DNA of 64,000 nucleotides from positions 56,874 through 120,873 of the forward strand of contig CAYZDL010000002.1 of assembly GCA_964477345.1 (NCBI GenBank), written 5' to 3'. Position numbers and translations under genes: made by a program. This stretch comes from JAJZEO01 sp964477345 (GTDB taxonomy: Bacteria > Chlamydiota > Chlamydiia > Chlamydiales > 2-12-FULL-49-11). The stretch's first letter is position 1, and each line of letters opens with the position of its first letter. Below, piece by piece: positions 1 through 8,375 of this stretch. The notes beneath the pieces were generated by a model. That model ran no database searches, had not been told where the DNA came from, and was given only the letters and a program-made list of their open reading frames with translations.

Positions 1-201
1 GACCACCTAGTCATCGTAACAATTAAGGGAGAATCTTTTCTCTACCGGATGGCCAGGGCCCTTGTCGGCACCCTTGTCTACGTTGGACTCGGAAAATTCA
101 CCCCAGAGGATTGTAAAAGAATTGTAGGAAGTAGAGATAGAACGCAAGGCGGCCCCTCAGCACCCGCACACGGTTTGACCCTCTACCACATTGACTATTA
201 A
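1..201 (+). CDS. truA: tRNA pseudouridine synthase A paralogue, C-terminal end (5' part outside window)
   Basis: The first 66 codons are open from base 1 and end at a TAA at 199-201. They translate to the C-terminal end of a TruA-type pseudouridine synthase, the enzyme that modifies uridines 38-40 in the tRNA anticodon arm. The stretch FLYRMARALVGTL is followed by GSRDRTQ and PSAPAHGLTLY, the usual TruA ending. A complete truA lies at 54657-55394 and ends in the same motifs (FLYKMVRNLTGLL, ESRDRKQ, PAHGLTLY), but the two differ at many positions, so this is a diverged paralogue and not an assembly duplicate. The catalytic aspartate region is outside the window, so activity cannot be judged. 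It lies 24 nt upstream of map on the same strand. Confidence 0.85.
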   Translation, partial: DHLVIVTIKGESFLYRMARALVGTLVYVGLGKFTPEDCKRIVGSRDRTQGGPSAPAHGLTLYHIDY

Positions 202-225
202 CATAAGCAAATATATTATATCTGA

Positions 226-1101
226 ATGATTACAAGAAACGATCCCTGCTGGTGCGGCAGTAAGCAAAAATGGAAAAAGTGTCATTGGCCTCAAAAAGGA
301 CTCGACGACTCATTTGAAGCCCAGAAAGAGAAATACAAAAAGCAATACGGGATCATCCTCAAATCGGATGAAGAGATCACGAAAATCAGAAGAGCCTGCC
401 ATGAAACAGCAACTCTCCTCAAACTTTGCCTAGAAGCGTGCAAAGTGGGTGTAACAACTAATGAACTTGATCAAATAGTTGTCGACTATTGCAAAAAACA
501 CCACTTTATATCAGCCACCCTCAACTATGGAAACCCGCCCTATCCCAAATCGATATGCACATCACTTAACGACGTCATCTGTCACGGAATACCAGACAAC
601 AAGCCCCTTCTCAAGGGCGACATTCTCAATATTGACGTCTCCCTGATCGTAGATCACTTTTATGGAGATTGTTCAGCCATGGCCTCTATAGGGCCCATTT
701 CGGAAGAGAAGCAACGAGTCATCGACACCTCTTACGAGTGCCTGATGCGATCGATTGAAATTCTTAAACCGGGTCTTATGCTTTCAGAGATTGGACAAGT
801 CATTGAAGATCATGCCCGTTCGAAAGGTTGCTCAGTCGTCAACCAATTTGTCGGTCACGGGGTTGGCATCCGATTCCACGAACCTCCCCAGGTGCCCCAC
901 CATTATAACGACGTCGAAATTCCTCTAGCTGCAGGGATGACATTTACTATTGAGCCGATGATCAATGCTGGAGTCCGATCGGGAGAAATTGACCACGAGG
1001 ACGGATGGACATGCCGTACTCTAGACGGAAGAGCTAGCGCCCAATGGGAACACACCATATTGATTACCGCCACCGGCTACGAAATCCTCACTAAGCTTTA
1101 A
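226..1101 (+). CDS. map: Methionine aminopeptidase type I with N-terminal SEC-C motif
   Basis: This 291-residue protein removes the initiator methionine from new proteins in the cytoplasm. The N-terminus carries a SEC-C type zinc motif (NDPCWCGSKQKWKKCHW, residues 5-21), as I recall for chlamydial Map. The catalytic domain has the five metal ligands of the pita-bread fold: the Asp of NIDVSLI, the Asp of YGDCSAM, the His of GHGVGIRFHEPP, the Glu of FTIEPMI and the Glu of QWEHT. Length and motifs look intact. The ATG at 226 gives the expected start just before the SEC-C motif. A coiled-coil membrane protein resembling CT850 lies about 1.2 kb downstream on the other strand, which recalls the CT850/CT851 neighbourhood of C. 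trachomatis. Confidence 0.95.
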   Translation: MITRNDPCWCGSKQKWKKCHWPQKGLDDSFEAQKEKYKKQYGIILKSDEEITKIRRACHETATLLKLCLEACKVGVTTNELDQIVVDYCKKHHFISATLNYGNPPYPKSICTSLNDVICHGIPDNKPLLKGDILNIDVSLIVDHFYGDCSAMASIGPISEEKQRVIDTSYECLMRSIEILKPGLMLSEIGQVIEDHARSKGCSVVNQFVGHGVGIRFHEPPQVPHHYNDVEIPLAAGMTFTIEPMINAGVRSGEIDHEDGWTCRTLDGRASAQWEHTILITATGYEILTKL

Positions 1102-1391
1102 GAGCAAACGTAGCGGCCTCCGAACTCTTCGATTTCGGCTCGTCCTTGAATGAGACCACAACTCTTGCCTCTTTCTTTCCATCAATTTCCACATTCGATC
1201 TCCTCACACTTACAGATGATCGCTTTAACCACTGCATTGAAAAGCCAGCTTGCCCATGTTTTAATGAATGCACAAAAAACGACACCTCTTGATTGTAAAC
1301 TCACCTTTCGGGTAATGCCATAAATAACATTCCCCTCAGGTATGAAATCCGATTCTCTTTTTACTTCAAGAATCTGGAAACCATCAGCCAT
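1091..1391 (-). pseudogene. Decayed, internally deleted copy of the 1472-2113 gene
   Basis: Two short reading frames on the minus strand together match both ends of the neighbouring 213-residue protein. The first (1391 down to 1182) reads ESDFIPEGNVIYGITRKV and FCAFIKTWASWLFNAVVKAI, close to ESDFRYGDKDTYIFGITRDV and FCAFVKAWANWLFNVVIKAI in the neighbour. The second, in another frame, reads NVEIDGKKEARVVVSF and ends LKA, matching the neighbour's C-terminal FFEQVDGKKKATITLT and FVLKG. About 90 middle codons are missing and the junction near 1195 shifts the frame. The 3' end overlaps the end of map by 11 nt, with the genes converging. No function is recognised for the family. Confidence 0.75.
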
Positions 1392-1471
1392 CTGGCATCG
1401 TTATGTTCTTTTTTCAACATTAATTAGAATAAAATAAAAATTTTACTTCATTTTTCTTGCATCACCTCGAC

Positions 1472-2113
1472 TTACCCTTTTAGGACAAATTGAACATCTA
1501 CTTTCTTTTTGGGATTTTCGTACGTATCTCCCATTGTGAGAGTTATTGTTGCCTTTTTCTTACCATCAACCTGTTCAAAAAAACATTTTGCAAATTCACA
1601 ATTGTAACCCCTAGCGATTCGGTTAGTATCCGCGTAAACCCCTTTTGCGGTCATAGTTTCATGAAATTCCGTAGAGAAGTCTTTCATTTTTTTTTCTTTA
1701 TTTTCCCAGCCGATAGATTTGAAAATAGTCGAGAAGAAAGCCTCCAGATCAAGTTTACCTCTTGTCACGGGATAACTACTAATAGGACAATATGGTTTCA
1801 TCACATTAAACTCGATTTTTTTCACATTTTGCTTTGCCCCGAAACATGCAGGACGAGCTTCTATCTCTCTCCACTTGCAAGTAATCGCTTTAATCACAAC
1901 ATTGAAAAGCCAATTTGCCCATGCTTTAACGAAGGCACAAAAACTATCATGCACTACTTGTGCTGTCACATCACGAGTAATTCCAAAAATATAGGTGTCC
2001 TTATCACCATATCTGAAATCCGATTCTTTTCTGTCCGTAATGATGAACTCTTTTTTTGTCCAAGGATCAAAAAATTCGCGCTCTTTATTTAAAATATCAC
2101 TTACATTCTGCAT
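1472..2113 (-). CDS. Hypothetical protein, intact member of a local duplicated pair
   Basis: I do not recognise this 213-residue protein. It has no signal peptide. Residues 60-80 (FCAFVKAWANWLFNVVIKAI) form a hydrophobic or amphipathic helix that could sit in a membrane. The rest is mixed and rich in Lys and Glu, with several cysteines, and it ends in a probable beta-strand tail. The start at 2113 is the only good ATG, but the ribosome binding site is weak. A truncated, frameshifted copy lies directly downstream at 1091-1391. A second open frame covers the same bases on the plus strand but is shorter and has no homologue-like copy, whereas the minus-strand frame is the one the decayed copy preserves. 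Confidence 0.7.
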   Translation of the reverse strand: MQNVSDILNKEREFFDPWTKKEFIITDRKESDFRYGDKDTYIFGITRDVTAQVVHDSFCAFVKAWANWLFNVVIKAITCKWREIEARPACFGAKQNVKKIEFNVMKPYCPISSYPVTRGKLDLEAFFSTIFKSIGWENKEKKMKDFSTEFHETMTAKGVYADTNRIARGYNCEFAKCFFEQVDGKKKATITLTMGDTYENPKKKVDVQFVLKG

Positions 2114-2340
2114 AGTTAACCTAATTGTTTAAAAATTACTCCCCTTTCAGGCGGGAGAAATTCCCCATTTTTCCTAGTTGATTTAACGATTATAACTTAA
2201 TGATAGCTTTAAGATCGATCCCAATTAGAGTAAATAAATTATTTGTTCTTTGCCCACGGGATGTTAGGATCAGTGCACAAACAAATCATCCAATTTTAAT
2301 TGAAAAAATTTACACTTTATTGATAAATTAAATAAAAAAT

Positions 2341-3192
2341 TTACTTTCTTTTTCTTGCTAGAGACTGCAAGGTGATAGGCTTATTACGACTGGTTGTAAG
2401 AAGCTCTTGATTGCGGCTATGACGCGATTCGTAGACATTTTGAAATTCATTAAGCTTGAGCCTTGCTTCAGAGAGAAGGGCCTCAAGTTGTTCAATCATT
2501 TCATCTTTTTCTTTCAAAAGCATCATTGCATCGATCGTTTGGACAAGATTTTGTCTCACTTCTGCGATAAGAGGCGTTTGATCAAATTCTTGTATTTTCG
2601 GCTCTTGATCCTCGAGCATTCTGATCTGAGAATGGGCCGTTTGAACAAGATTTCTGAGTGACTGTGCATAGGCGATTTTCTCTTCAACTTCACTTTTAGC
2701 AAGCTCGATTTCCGACTCCCATACTTGTCGATCATTTGTCATTTTCTCACGCAATGTATCAAAACGAGTCCGCCAAAGATCATTATCCTCCTCGAGCCCC
2801 TTTTTGAGTCGAGCGCTCGATAAAACAAATCCTTTAGTATGGAAGATCGACTGTTGAGCGACATAAAGGGCCAAAATAAATTGGAGGGTCCAGATTAACT
2901 CGGTGAGAGAAATCAAAGATGATTGATTTTTTAAACTATAAAGGGAAAAAATGATGATCAATCCTAAATAAATCTGTGCGATTCTCTCGGGAGCAAAGTA
3001 TGAAGTGATGAGCAGGACGACCCCTAATGTGAGAATCAACGACTTCAAGGGGGCAAAGGAAGAAAGAAGTACGATTGAGGAAAATAATAGAAGAATTGGT
3101 CCAACTAGGACCCAGAAAACCGCTCTCTTCTCTTCAGGAAAGAAAAGTCTCACGCGCAACTTTTTCCAAATTTCGGTAAAATCTAATGCCAT
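2341..3192 (-). CDS. Inc-like membrane protein with C-terminal coiled coil (CT850-like by position)
   Basis: This is a 283-residue protein. Residues about 22-115 form two closely spaced hydrophobic hairpins: FWVLVGPILLLFSSIVLL and a second segment after SFAPLKS, then IAQIYLGLIIIFSLY and LIWTLQFILALYVAQ. Residues about 130-265 are a charged, leucine-heptad coiled coil, and the protein ends in a basic tail, LARKRK. Paired hydrophobic hairpins are the hallmark of chlamydial inclusion membrane (Inc) proteins exported by type III secretion. In C. trachomatis the Inc CT850, reported to bind a dynein light chain, is encoded next to map (CT851), as this gene is nearly. Orthology is inferred from position and architecture only. 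It may belong to one leftward group with 3214-4581 and 4590-4826. Confidence 0.7.
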   Translation of the reverse strand: MALDFTEIWKKLRVRLFFPEEKRAVFWVLVGPILLLFSSIVLLSSFAPLKSLILTLGVVLLITSYFAPERIAQIYLGLIIIFSLYSLKNQSSLISLTELIWTLQFILALYVAQQSIFHTKGFVLSSARLKKGLEEDNDLWRTRFDTLREKMTNDRQVWESEIELAKSEVEEKIAYAQSLRNLVQTAHSQIRMLEDQEPKIQEFDQTPLIAEVRQNLVQTIDAMMLLKEKDEMIEQLEALLSEARLKLNEFQNVYESRHSRNQELLTTSRNKPITLQSLARKRK

Positions 3193-3213
3193 ACTTGAAT
3201 CGTAACAATACGA

Positions 3214-4581
3214 CTACTTTTGTGCAAAGAGTTCTAAAGATTTTGTGATAATTAAAAAGCCCGACTCGAGTTGATTTAATCCAAAACTTTCATTCGGAGC
3301 ATGAATCCTATCGCAGGCTAAACCTACCCCAGGAAGTACAAACTCTGCTTTTGAGTGCTTTACAATCAAAGAGGCGATAGGAATCGATCCTCCACCATAA
3401 ATGATCGAACATGAGCCAAAAACATCTCGATAAGCCTCTTTCATTACTTGCGAAGGCTTTGAAATCGGTGATCCCCATGCGGCAGGACCTCCTCCTAGAT
3501 ACTCAGTCGTTACTAAAATTCCTTTCGGAGCCTGCTTTTTAAAATAATCCGATACGAGTTTATAGATTTTTTCAGGATCTTGATCAGGCACTAATCGACA
3601 AGAGATCTTTGCATGGGCTTCTTTAGGAATGACTGTTTTAAAACCATCACCAGTATAGCCACCCCACATACCATTGATTTCAACTGTAGGTCGAAAATAG
3701 TTCGCCTCACGAATCGAATACCCCTTTTCTCTATGAAATGCGCATCCTCCGATCTCTCCAATACACTCATCTTCATCAAAATCGGTGTCAACTTTATCGA
3801 TCTCTTCCCTTGTCAATGGGTGCACATCATCATAGATTCCTGGAATCGTAATTTGTCCGTCTGCGTTGATAACTTTCGAAAGAAGCTCAGCAAGTGCCCT
3901 ATTTGGATTGATGACAATCCCTCCATAACTTCCTGAGTGAAGATCTGTATCGGTATTTTTGACATGCAAATCCATTGTCATAATTCCACGGCAACCAATC
4001 TCCAATCCTGGTTTTTCAGGGCTATTCATACCACAATCAACTACCAATAGATAATCAGCCTTGACTTCTTTTTGCTTTGTGGGCAACACCTTCTCAAGAA
4101 GAGCACTACCCATCTCTTCTTCTCCTTCGATGATGTATTTAAGATTGAGTTTTGCATCACGGTTCTTCTCGAGGAAAGCTTTAATCGCAAGCATGGAATA
4201 AAAATTTTGGCCTTTATTATCTTCAGCACCTCTTGCATAAACTCTGCCATTGCGAATCGTCGGTTCAAAGGGCTTTGATTCCCATAGCTCGTATGGCTCT
4301 GGCGGTTGAACATCGTAGTGACCATAAAGTAGCAGTGTTGGGGCTGAATCGTCGACAATTCTCGAAGCAAAGATCGTCGGATGCCCATTTCCTTCCCATC
4401 TCTGAGTTGAAAATCCTAGTTTTTGCAAATATCCCTCCACCCAAGAAGCGCACTCTAATAGGGACTCTCGAAAGGCTGGTTGGGCACTAATACTGGGAAA
4501 CCTAAGGTAAGTAAAATAATCAGCTAAGCTCTTTTCTTGATGCTTCTCATACCACTTTTTGTACTCTTCTTTACTGACCAT
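3214..4581 (-). CDS. M20-family metallodipeptidase
   Basis: A 455-residue M20 (ArgE/DapE/carnosinase-type) metallopeptidase, probably cytosolic, that would hydrolyse dipeptides or deacylate small amino compounds. The first metal-binding segment is LLYGHYDVQPPEPYELW, with His and Asp ligands. The bridging Asp follows in YARGAEDNKGQ, the catalytic Glu pair in YIIEGEEEMGS, and a further metal Asp in LLVVDCGM. The dimerisation (lid) domain lies around residues 205-370, starting at TDTDLHSGSYGG, and the last His ligand is in the DRIHAPNESF segment. Length fits the family. The gene lies 8 nt downstream of the small gene at 4590-4826, so they are probably co-transcribed. The physiological substrate cannot be read from the sequence. 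Confidence 0.9.
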   Translation of the reverse strand: MVSKEEYKKWYEKHQEKSLADYFTYLRFPSISAQPAFRESLLECASWVEGYLQKLGFSTQRWEGNGHPTIFASRIVDDSAPTLLLYGHYDVQPPEPYELWESKPFEPTIRNGRVYARGAEDNKGQNFYSMLAIKAFLEKNRDAKLNLKYIIEGEEEMGSALLEKVLPTKQKEVKADYLLVVDCGMNSPEKPGLEIGCRGIMTMDLHVKNTDTDLHSGSYGGIVINPNRALAELLSKVINADGQITIPGIYDDVHPLTREEIDKVDTDFDEDECIGEIGGCAFHREKGYSIREANYFRPTVEINGMWGGYTGDGFKTVIPKEAHAKISCRLVPDQDPEKIYKLVSDYFKKQAPKGILVTTEYLGGGPAAWGSPISKPSQVMKEAYRDVFGSCSIIYGGGSIPIASLIVKHSKAEFVLPGVGLACDRIHAPNESFGLNQLESGFLIITKSLELFAQK

Positions 4582-4589
4582 TTTTAACC

Positions 4590-4826
4590 CTAAAATTCGT
4601 GTTCCTCATCTAAGACACCTTGAGCACTTTTTATTAAATAGGCTGCAAGCCAGCGCTCACCCTCATAGTTCATTTCTACTTCCATCGTACCATCCTCATT
4701 AGGCTCACTACAAGTTAATAGAACATAGCAAATAGTCTTTCCTTCTTTCTTTCTTTTCAAGATGGTTCTGATGTCTCTCTTAGAGGGCCCCGATTTATCG
4801 AAAAGACCTTCCAGAATTTTGGCCAT
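4590..4826 (-). CDS. Small hypothetical protein
   Basis: A 78-residue acidic and basic mixed protein without membrane segments or recognised motif. It begins MAKILEGLFDKSGPSKRD and contains a likely beta hairpin around MEVEMNYEGERW. It is kept as real because it has a clean ATG, is closely spaced (8 nt) upstream of the M20 peptidase on the same strand, and has unbiased composition without low complexity. It would be the first gene of that transcript, since the 240 bases to htpX on the other side contain no other leftward gene. No function is proposed. Confidence 0.6.
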   Translation of the reverse strand: MAKILEGLFDKSGPSKRDIRTILKRKKEGKTICYVLLTCSEPNEDGTMEVEMNYEGERWLAAYLIKSAQGVLDEEHEF

Positions 4827-5066
4827 ATGTTTTTTGTCCTATATGCCGCTTGTGATTCAAAAATCGATTTTTTTTTCTTTTGGAGTTTTTCTCGGCGTCA
4901 ATTGATCCACAATGCCTTCTTGACCACTTTTTTGCACAATGATAGATCTCATAATTTGAATTTAAATGCAAGTGACTTTAAAGAAAATTCTCTAAAACAC
5001 GGTTTTGACCCACTCTTTCTTTTAAACCTTAACTTTGGTAGAATTGAAAGCTAGAGAGGAGGGATT

Positions 5067-6014
5067 ATGTTTAAAAGAATTTTTCTATTTTTCGCACTAA
5101 ACATGGTGATCGTTTTAACCATTTCGGTGCTTTTATCTGTATTTCACGTGGGGCCCTACCTCACTGCCTATGGACTAGATGTTAAAACCTTGGCTGCTTT
5201 TTGCCTCATTTGGGGCATGGGCGGTGCTTTGATCTCGCTTCTTTTATCCAGAAAGATTGCGAAATGGGTTTTTTCTATTCAAATCATCGATGATCACGAC
5301 TATGCAAATCCCCGCTTGAGCCACCTATACCAAACCGTCGTCAGACTCTCTCAAAAGATCGGCCTTCCTGAAATACCAGAGGTTGGAGTTTTCCATTCAG
5401 ATGAAGCTAACGCCTTCGCTACTGGTCCTTCAAAAAGATCCTCCCTTGTCGCTGTCTCAACAGGTCTACTACAACACCTCTCAGATGATGAAATTGAGGC
5501 CGTAATTGGTCATGAACTCTCTCATATTTCTTCAGGTGACATGGTGACGATGACTCTTATTCAAGGAGTCGTGAACGCCTTTGTGATGTTTCTTGCACGC
5601 CTACTCGCTTATGTAGTTTCAGGATTAGGCAATCGTGACAAAAGTTCGCGAAATTCCTCTCCAGCCTCTTTTTATCTTTTGACGTTTCTATTTGAGATCG
5701 TATTTATGATTGGTGGTTCGCTTATTGTTGCCGCCTTTTCACGCAGAAGAGAATTTAGAGCTGACAAAGGCGCTGCCACGGTTGTGAGCGCTGAATCAAT
5801 GATTAAAGCCCTAAGAAGGCTCGAATCACTTCATACACATCAAAGTCGGGAGAAGGAAGACAGCAGAATGCGAAATGCTGAGGCTCTCATGATTGCAAGG
5901 CCAAGTAAACACCTTATGCTTTTCGCAACTCATCCGCTCATAGAAAAGCGAATCGAACGGTTAATGACTGATTTTAAAGTTGGGAACGGATACGCTCAAC
6001 ATCCAAGTTTTTAA
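5067..6014 (+). CDS. htpX: HtpX membrane zinc metalloprotease
   Basis: A 315-residue inner-membrane protease of the M48B family, which degrades misfolded membrane proteins alongside FtsH. Two N-terminal membrane segments (residues 5-28 and 40-60) precede the catalytic motif HELSH in VIGHELSHISSGD, and the third zinc ligand is the Glu in REFRADKGAA. Two more hydrophobic stretches lie between these motifs. Length is close to the family norm. A strong ribosome binding site (GAGAGGAGGG) sits just upstream of the ATG at 5067. The last 41 bases overlap the 3' end of the phosphatase gene on the opposite strand. The 240-base upstream region would hold its promoter, though no convincing sigma-70 pair with normal spacing is visible. 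Confidence 0.95.
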   Translation: MFKRIFLFFALNMVIVLTISVLLSVFHVGPYLTAYGLDVKTLAAFCLIWGMGGALISLLLSRKIAKWVFSIQIIDDHDYANPRLSHLYQTVVRLSQKIGLPEIPEVGVFHSDEANAFATGPSKRSSLVAVSTGLLQHLSDDEIEAVIGHELSHISSGDMVTMTLIQGVVNAFVMFLARLLAYVVSGLGNRDKSSRNSSPASFYLLTFLFEIVFMIGGSLIVAAFSRRREFRADKGAATVVSAESMIKALRRLESLHTHQSREKEDSRMRNAEALMIARPSKHLMLFATHPLIEKRIERLMTDFKVGNGYAQHPSF

Positions 6015-6606
6015 TGTACTCGATCAAGTTACGGTGCCACCAATGAAGTCCCTTGACCTTCATCTCTGCGATGGCGCTGTCCTTGTCCCAGTTCTGTAGA
6101 ATAATCCTGTAAATGGCAATTACAGCCCCTGTCCTATCGGCACCATGAAAACAATGCACAAAGGCAGGCATATGATTACGATCTTTCATGACTCTCAAAA
6201 AATCGACCATAATCTGATCATCGGGATTGTAGGGATAGAATGGAATATGCACGGTTCTCATTTGATCTGCATGGTATTCTGAAATTACCTTCCTATTAAA
6301 GTCAGAGGCCCTCAAATTGATGATCGTCTTAACTCCCTTTTGAGCTAGTTCACGAAGACCCGCTGTTGAAGGTTGCCCCCCGCGTAAGAGAAAATGACCA
6401 TCAACTTCATGGTAGTTCGGGATATCGTTTCCAAAAAGTTTTTGTCTTATGTAGAAGATAATAACTTCTATGGATCCCCAACCAAGAGCAATAAAATAGC
6501 TTAGCCAATTGTGAGTAATCTTGAATAAACTTTTGACCACTTTGAAAGGAGAGAGTCTTCTTACATGCTCTTCCGTGTAAAGAGGTGTTGTTGGTTCGTG
6601 CGCCAT
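5974..6606 (-). CDS. Membrane-associated dual-specificity (Cys-based) protein phosphatase
   Basis: The protein has 210 residues from the ATG at 6606, which lies 5 nt after the ispE stop. An upstream TTG would add six residues. The signature loop is FVHCFHGADRTG, the HCx5R motif of cysteine phosphatases, with Cys as nucleophile and Arg binding phosphate. The general acid is probably in the PFYPYNPDDQ segment. An N-terminal hydrophobic stretch, SYFIALGWGSIEVIIFYI, suggests membrane attachment. Related bacterial proteins of this class act on tyrosine phosphate or on phospholipid and inositol phosphates, so the substrate is open. It is the last gene of the rplY-to-ispE operon and overlaps htpX tail to tail. 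Confidence 0.85.
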   Translation of the reverse strand: MAHEPTTPLYTEEHVRRLSPFKVVKSLFKITHNWLSYFIALGWGSIEVIIFYIRQKLFGNDIPNYHEVDGHFLLRGGQPSTAGLRELAQKGVKTIINLRASDFNRKVISEYHADQMRTVHIPFYPYNPDDQIMVDFLRVMKDRNHMPAFVHCFHGADRTGAVIAIYRIILQNWDKDSAIAEMKVKGLHWWHRNLIEYIKNLDVERIRSQL

Positions 6607-6611
6607 CTTCG

Positions 6612-7499
6612 CTATTGTACGCAAAATCCCTTTTTAGAGTCTAGAGGAAATCTACCAGGTGGAGGAATTGCATACCAAGATTCTGGCTCTCTTTTAAGAA
6701 AAGGAACAATATAAAACGTAATGCCTTCCATCTTAGGAGAATGAACCTCACCATAACAAACAAACGCTGAGCCACTCCCTGTCATTACTGCATGAGAAAA
6801 CCCTAGATTGATCAACTCTTCTTTGATCCATTTCATCTCAGGATTCACGCGAAAGGCAGTTTGCTCTAAGTCATTAACTGCTGTTTTAGTGTCTATAAAG
6901 AAAGCCGAAAGAATATCCGCAGGAATCCCTGTTGTGAAATCATTAGGAGAACACGCATCGAAAACATCGTTTGTTCCTAATGAAACATAATCGGGCATTG
7001 CGACTGTAACCCCATTTAGGGCTATATTTTCTTCGATTTCACTTAGGATTTCTCCGCGACCTTGACCAAACGCAAGCCCTGAGGTAAAAAAGAAAGCCTC
7101 ATCAGAGCCGATTTTGGCTCCTAATTCTTGCAGTTCTGCGATGGATAGAGGTTGATCAAAGAGTTGATTTAGGGCATAGAGAGTTGTAGAAGCATTAGAA
7201 CTTCCTCCTCCTAGTCCAGCCTTAACAGGGATTGCCTTCACCAGATCAATCGATACAGGGACAAAAATTTCAGTTTTAGCTCGAAATAGATGAAGCGCTT
7301 TAATCACTCTATTCCCACTATCGGTGGGGATCGAATAATCGCTGCACCAAAACGAATCTGACTCAGATTTGGAAATCTCTATACGATCGTAGATTCCGAC
7401 CGCTGCGAACAAAGTAGCAATCTCATGATAATGATCAGGCCTTTTGCCAAGCACCCGAAAAAACAAGTTCACTTTTGCAGGAGAAATATAACCAGTCAC
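6612..7499 (-). CDS. ispE: 4-diphosphocytidyl-2-C-methyl-D-erythritol kinase
   Basis: IspE (295 residues) phosphorylates CDP-methylerythritol in the MEP route to isopentenyl diphosphate. It is a GHMP kinase: the substrate Lys is in the N-terminal SPAKVNLFFRVLGKRPDHYH, the ATP-binding glycine-rich loop is VKAGLGGGSSNAST, and the third GHMP motif is AVMTGSGSAFVCY near the C-terminus. Length is normal. C. trachomatis has the same neighbour order (CT804 next to rplI). A perfect 11-bp inverted repeat lies between rplI and this gene at 7523-7553. ispD, which makes its substrate, is at 53983 in the same window. A short C-terminal extension after the last motif is not explained. Confidence 0.95.
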   Translation of the reverse strand: MTGYISPAKVNLFFRVLGKRPDHYHEIATLFAAVGIYDRIEISKSESDSFWCSDYSIPTDSGNRVIKALHLFRAKTEIFVPVSIDLVKAIPVKAGLGGGSSNASTTLYALNQLFDQPLSIAELQELGAKIGSDEAFFFTSGLAFGQGRGEILSEIEENIALNGVTVAMPDYVSLGTNDVFDACSPNDFTTGIPADILSAFFIDTKTAVNDLEQTAFRVNPEMKWIKEELINLGFSHAVMTGSGSAFVCYGEVHSPKMEGITFYIVPFLKREPESWYAIPPPGRFPLDSKKGFCVQ

Positions 7500-7522
7500 A
7501 ACACCTCACTAAAGAGATATAA

Positions 7523-7553
7523 ACAGCTAAGGATTATTCATTTCCTTAGCTGT
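7523..7553 (-). terminator. Strong hairpin between rplI and ispE (attenuator or weak terminator)
   Basis: ACAGCTAAGGA at 7523-7533 and its exact reverse complement at 7543-7553 form an 11-bp perfect stem with a 9-nt loop. Reading leftward, it is followed only by TTTATAT, so it is a weak intrinsic terminator or an RNA-processing or attenuation site, setting ispE expression below that of the ribosomal genes. Confidence 0.55.
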
Positions 7554-7572
7554 AGATAAAAATCATCGTATC

Positions 7573-8124
7573 TTATAAAGACTTTGGTGTCTCACCATCT
7601 TCTGCCTTAGCTTCAGAGGCTTCTTCCTGAGATTGCTCTTCTTTTAGAGGAGCTGCTTTTTTCTTCTCAATCTTACGATCGGGTTTTACTTCCAAGCCGA
7701 TAGATGCTTCAACTTGCTCTGGTAGCATTAAGCGTACTTGATAGCTTCCGATAGCACGAATAGGGTGCAACAACAAGACACTTTTCTTATCGATCATGTA
7801 ACCCTCAGATTGAAGAATCTGAGAAATTTCAGCAGTCGTTACAGAACCGTACATGTGTCCATCCGGATCAACTTTAACGACAGTCTCAAACATCTTCCCT
7901 TTGAGTTTCTCTGCAAGATCTAAAGATTCGCTGCGATCTCTTGCAGACTGCTCTTGTCTTTCACTTTGCAATTTTTCCTGCATACGAACAGTGGACTGAG
8001 ATGCGAGTAGAGCCTTTCCCCTTGGAAGCAAGTAGTTTCTTGCATATCCTGGAGCTGCATAAACGAGTTGTCCCTTTCTTCCATGATTGACGACATCTTC
8101 AAGCAATAGTATATGGTACTTCAT
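7573..8124 (-). CDS. rplI: 50S ribosomal protein L9
   Basis: L9 (183 residues) binds 23S rRNA near the L1 stalk. The N-terminal domain has the family signature GRKGQLVYAAPGYARNYLLP (residues 16-35), followed by the long connecting helix (residues 40-75) and the C-terminal RNA-binding domain up to about residue 150. The last 30 residues are an additional acidic and alanine-rich tail (KKAAPLKEEQSQEE and onward) that is longer than in E. coli L9 (149 residues). The gene follows rpsR by 14 nt in the conserved rpsF-rpsR-rplI order. Confidence 0.97.
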   Translation of the reverse strand: MKYHILLLEDVVNHGRKGQLVYAAPGYARNYLLPRGKALLASQSTVRMQEKLQSERQEQSARDRSESLDLAEKLKGKMFETVVKVDPDGHMYGSVTTAEISQILQSEGYMIDKKSVLLLHPIRAIGSYQVRLMLPEQVEASIGLEVKPDRKIEKKKAAPLKEEQSQEEASEAKAEDGETPKSL

Positions 8125-8138
8125 AGTGTTTCCTCACA

Positions 8139-8375
8139 TTAATCTTTCGCAACAAAAGGCAACAGCGCCGCGATTCTTGCACGTTTTATCGCCTTCGTCA
8201 ATTTTCTCTGGAATAAAGCAGATGCTCCAGAAATTCTTCTTGGAAGAATTTTACCCCTCTCGGTGGTAAAATTTTTGAGTGTCTCTACATCTTTATAGTC
8301 GACATCCTTAACTCCAGCCATTTTAAAAGGACATTTTCTAGCCCTGACGTTTGAATTGTACGCCATCTTACTCAT
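8139..8375 (-). CDS. rpsR: 30S ribosomal protein S18
   Basis: S18 (78 residues) of the small subunit platform. The central GKILPRRISGASALFQRKL matches the S18 core, and KRARIAALLPF follows. The start ATG overlaps the rpsF stop as ATGA, so translation is probably coupled. S6 and S18 bind 16S rRNA as a heterodimer, consistent with their linked genes. Length is normal. Confidence 0.97.
   Translation of the reverse strand: MSKMAYNSNVRARKCPFKMAGVKDVDYKDVETLKNFTTERGKILPRRISGASALFQRKLTKAIKRARIAALLPFVAKD

Noticed and set aside
1490..2092. Long plus-strand open frame opposite the 213-residue gene
   Set aside because: The minus-strand frame is the one preserved in the decayed copy, and the plus-strand product is Phe/Cys/Ile rich without a ribosome binding site.
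5005..5044. TTGACC and TAGAAT as htpX promoter
   Set aside because: The spacer is 28 nt, far from the 16-18 nt needed.
4827..5054. Plus-strand 75-codon open frame before htpX
   Set aside because: Begins exactly opposite the start of the minus-strand gene, Phe-rich, no ribosome binding site.
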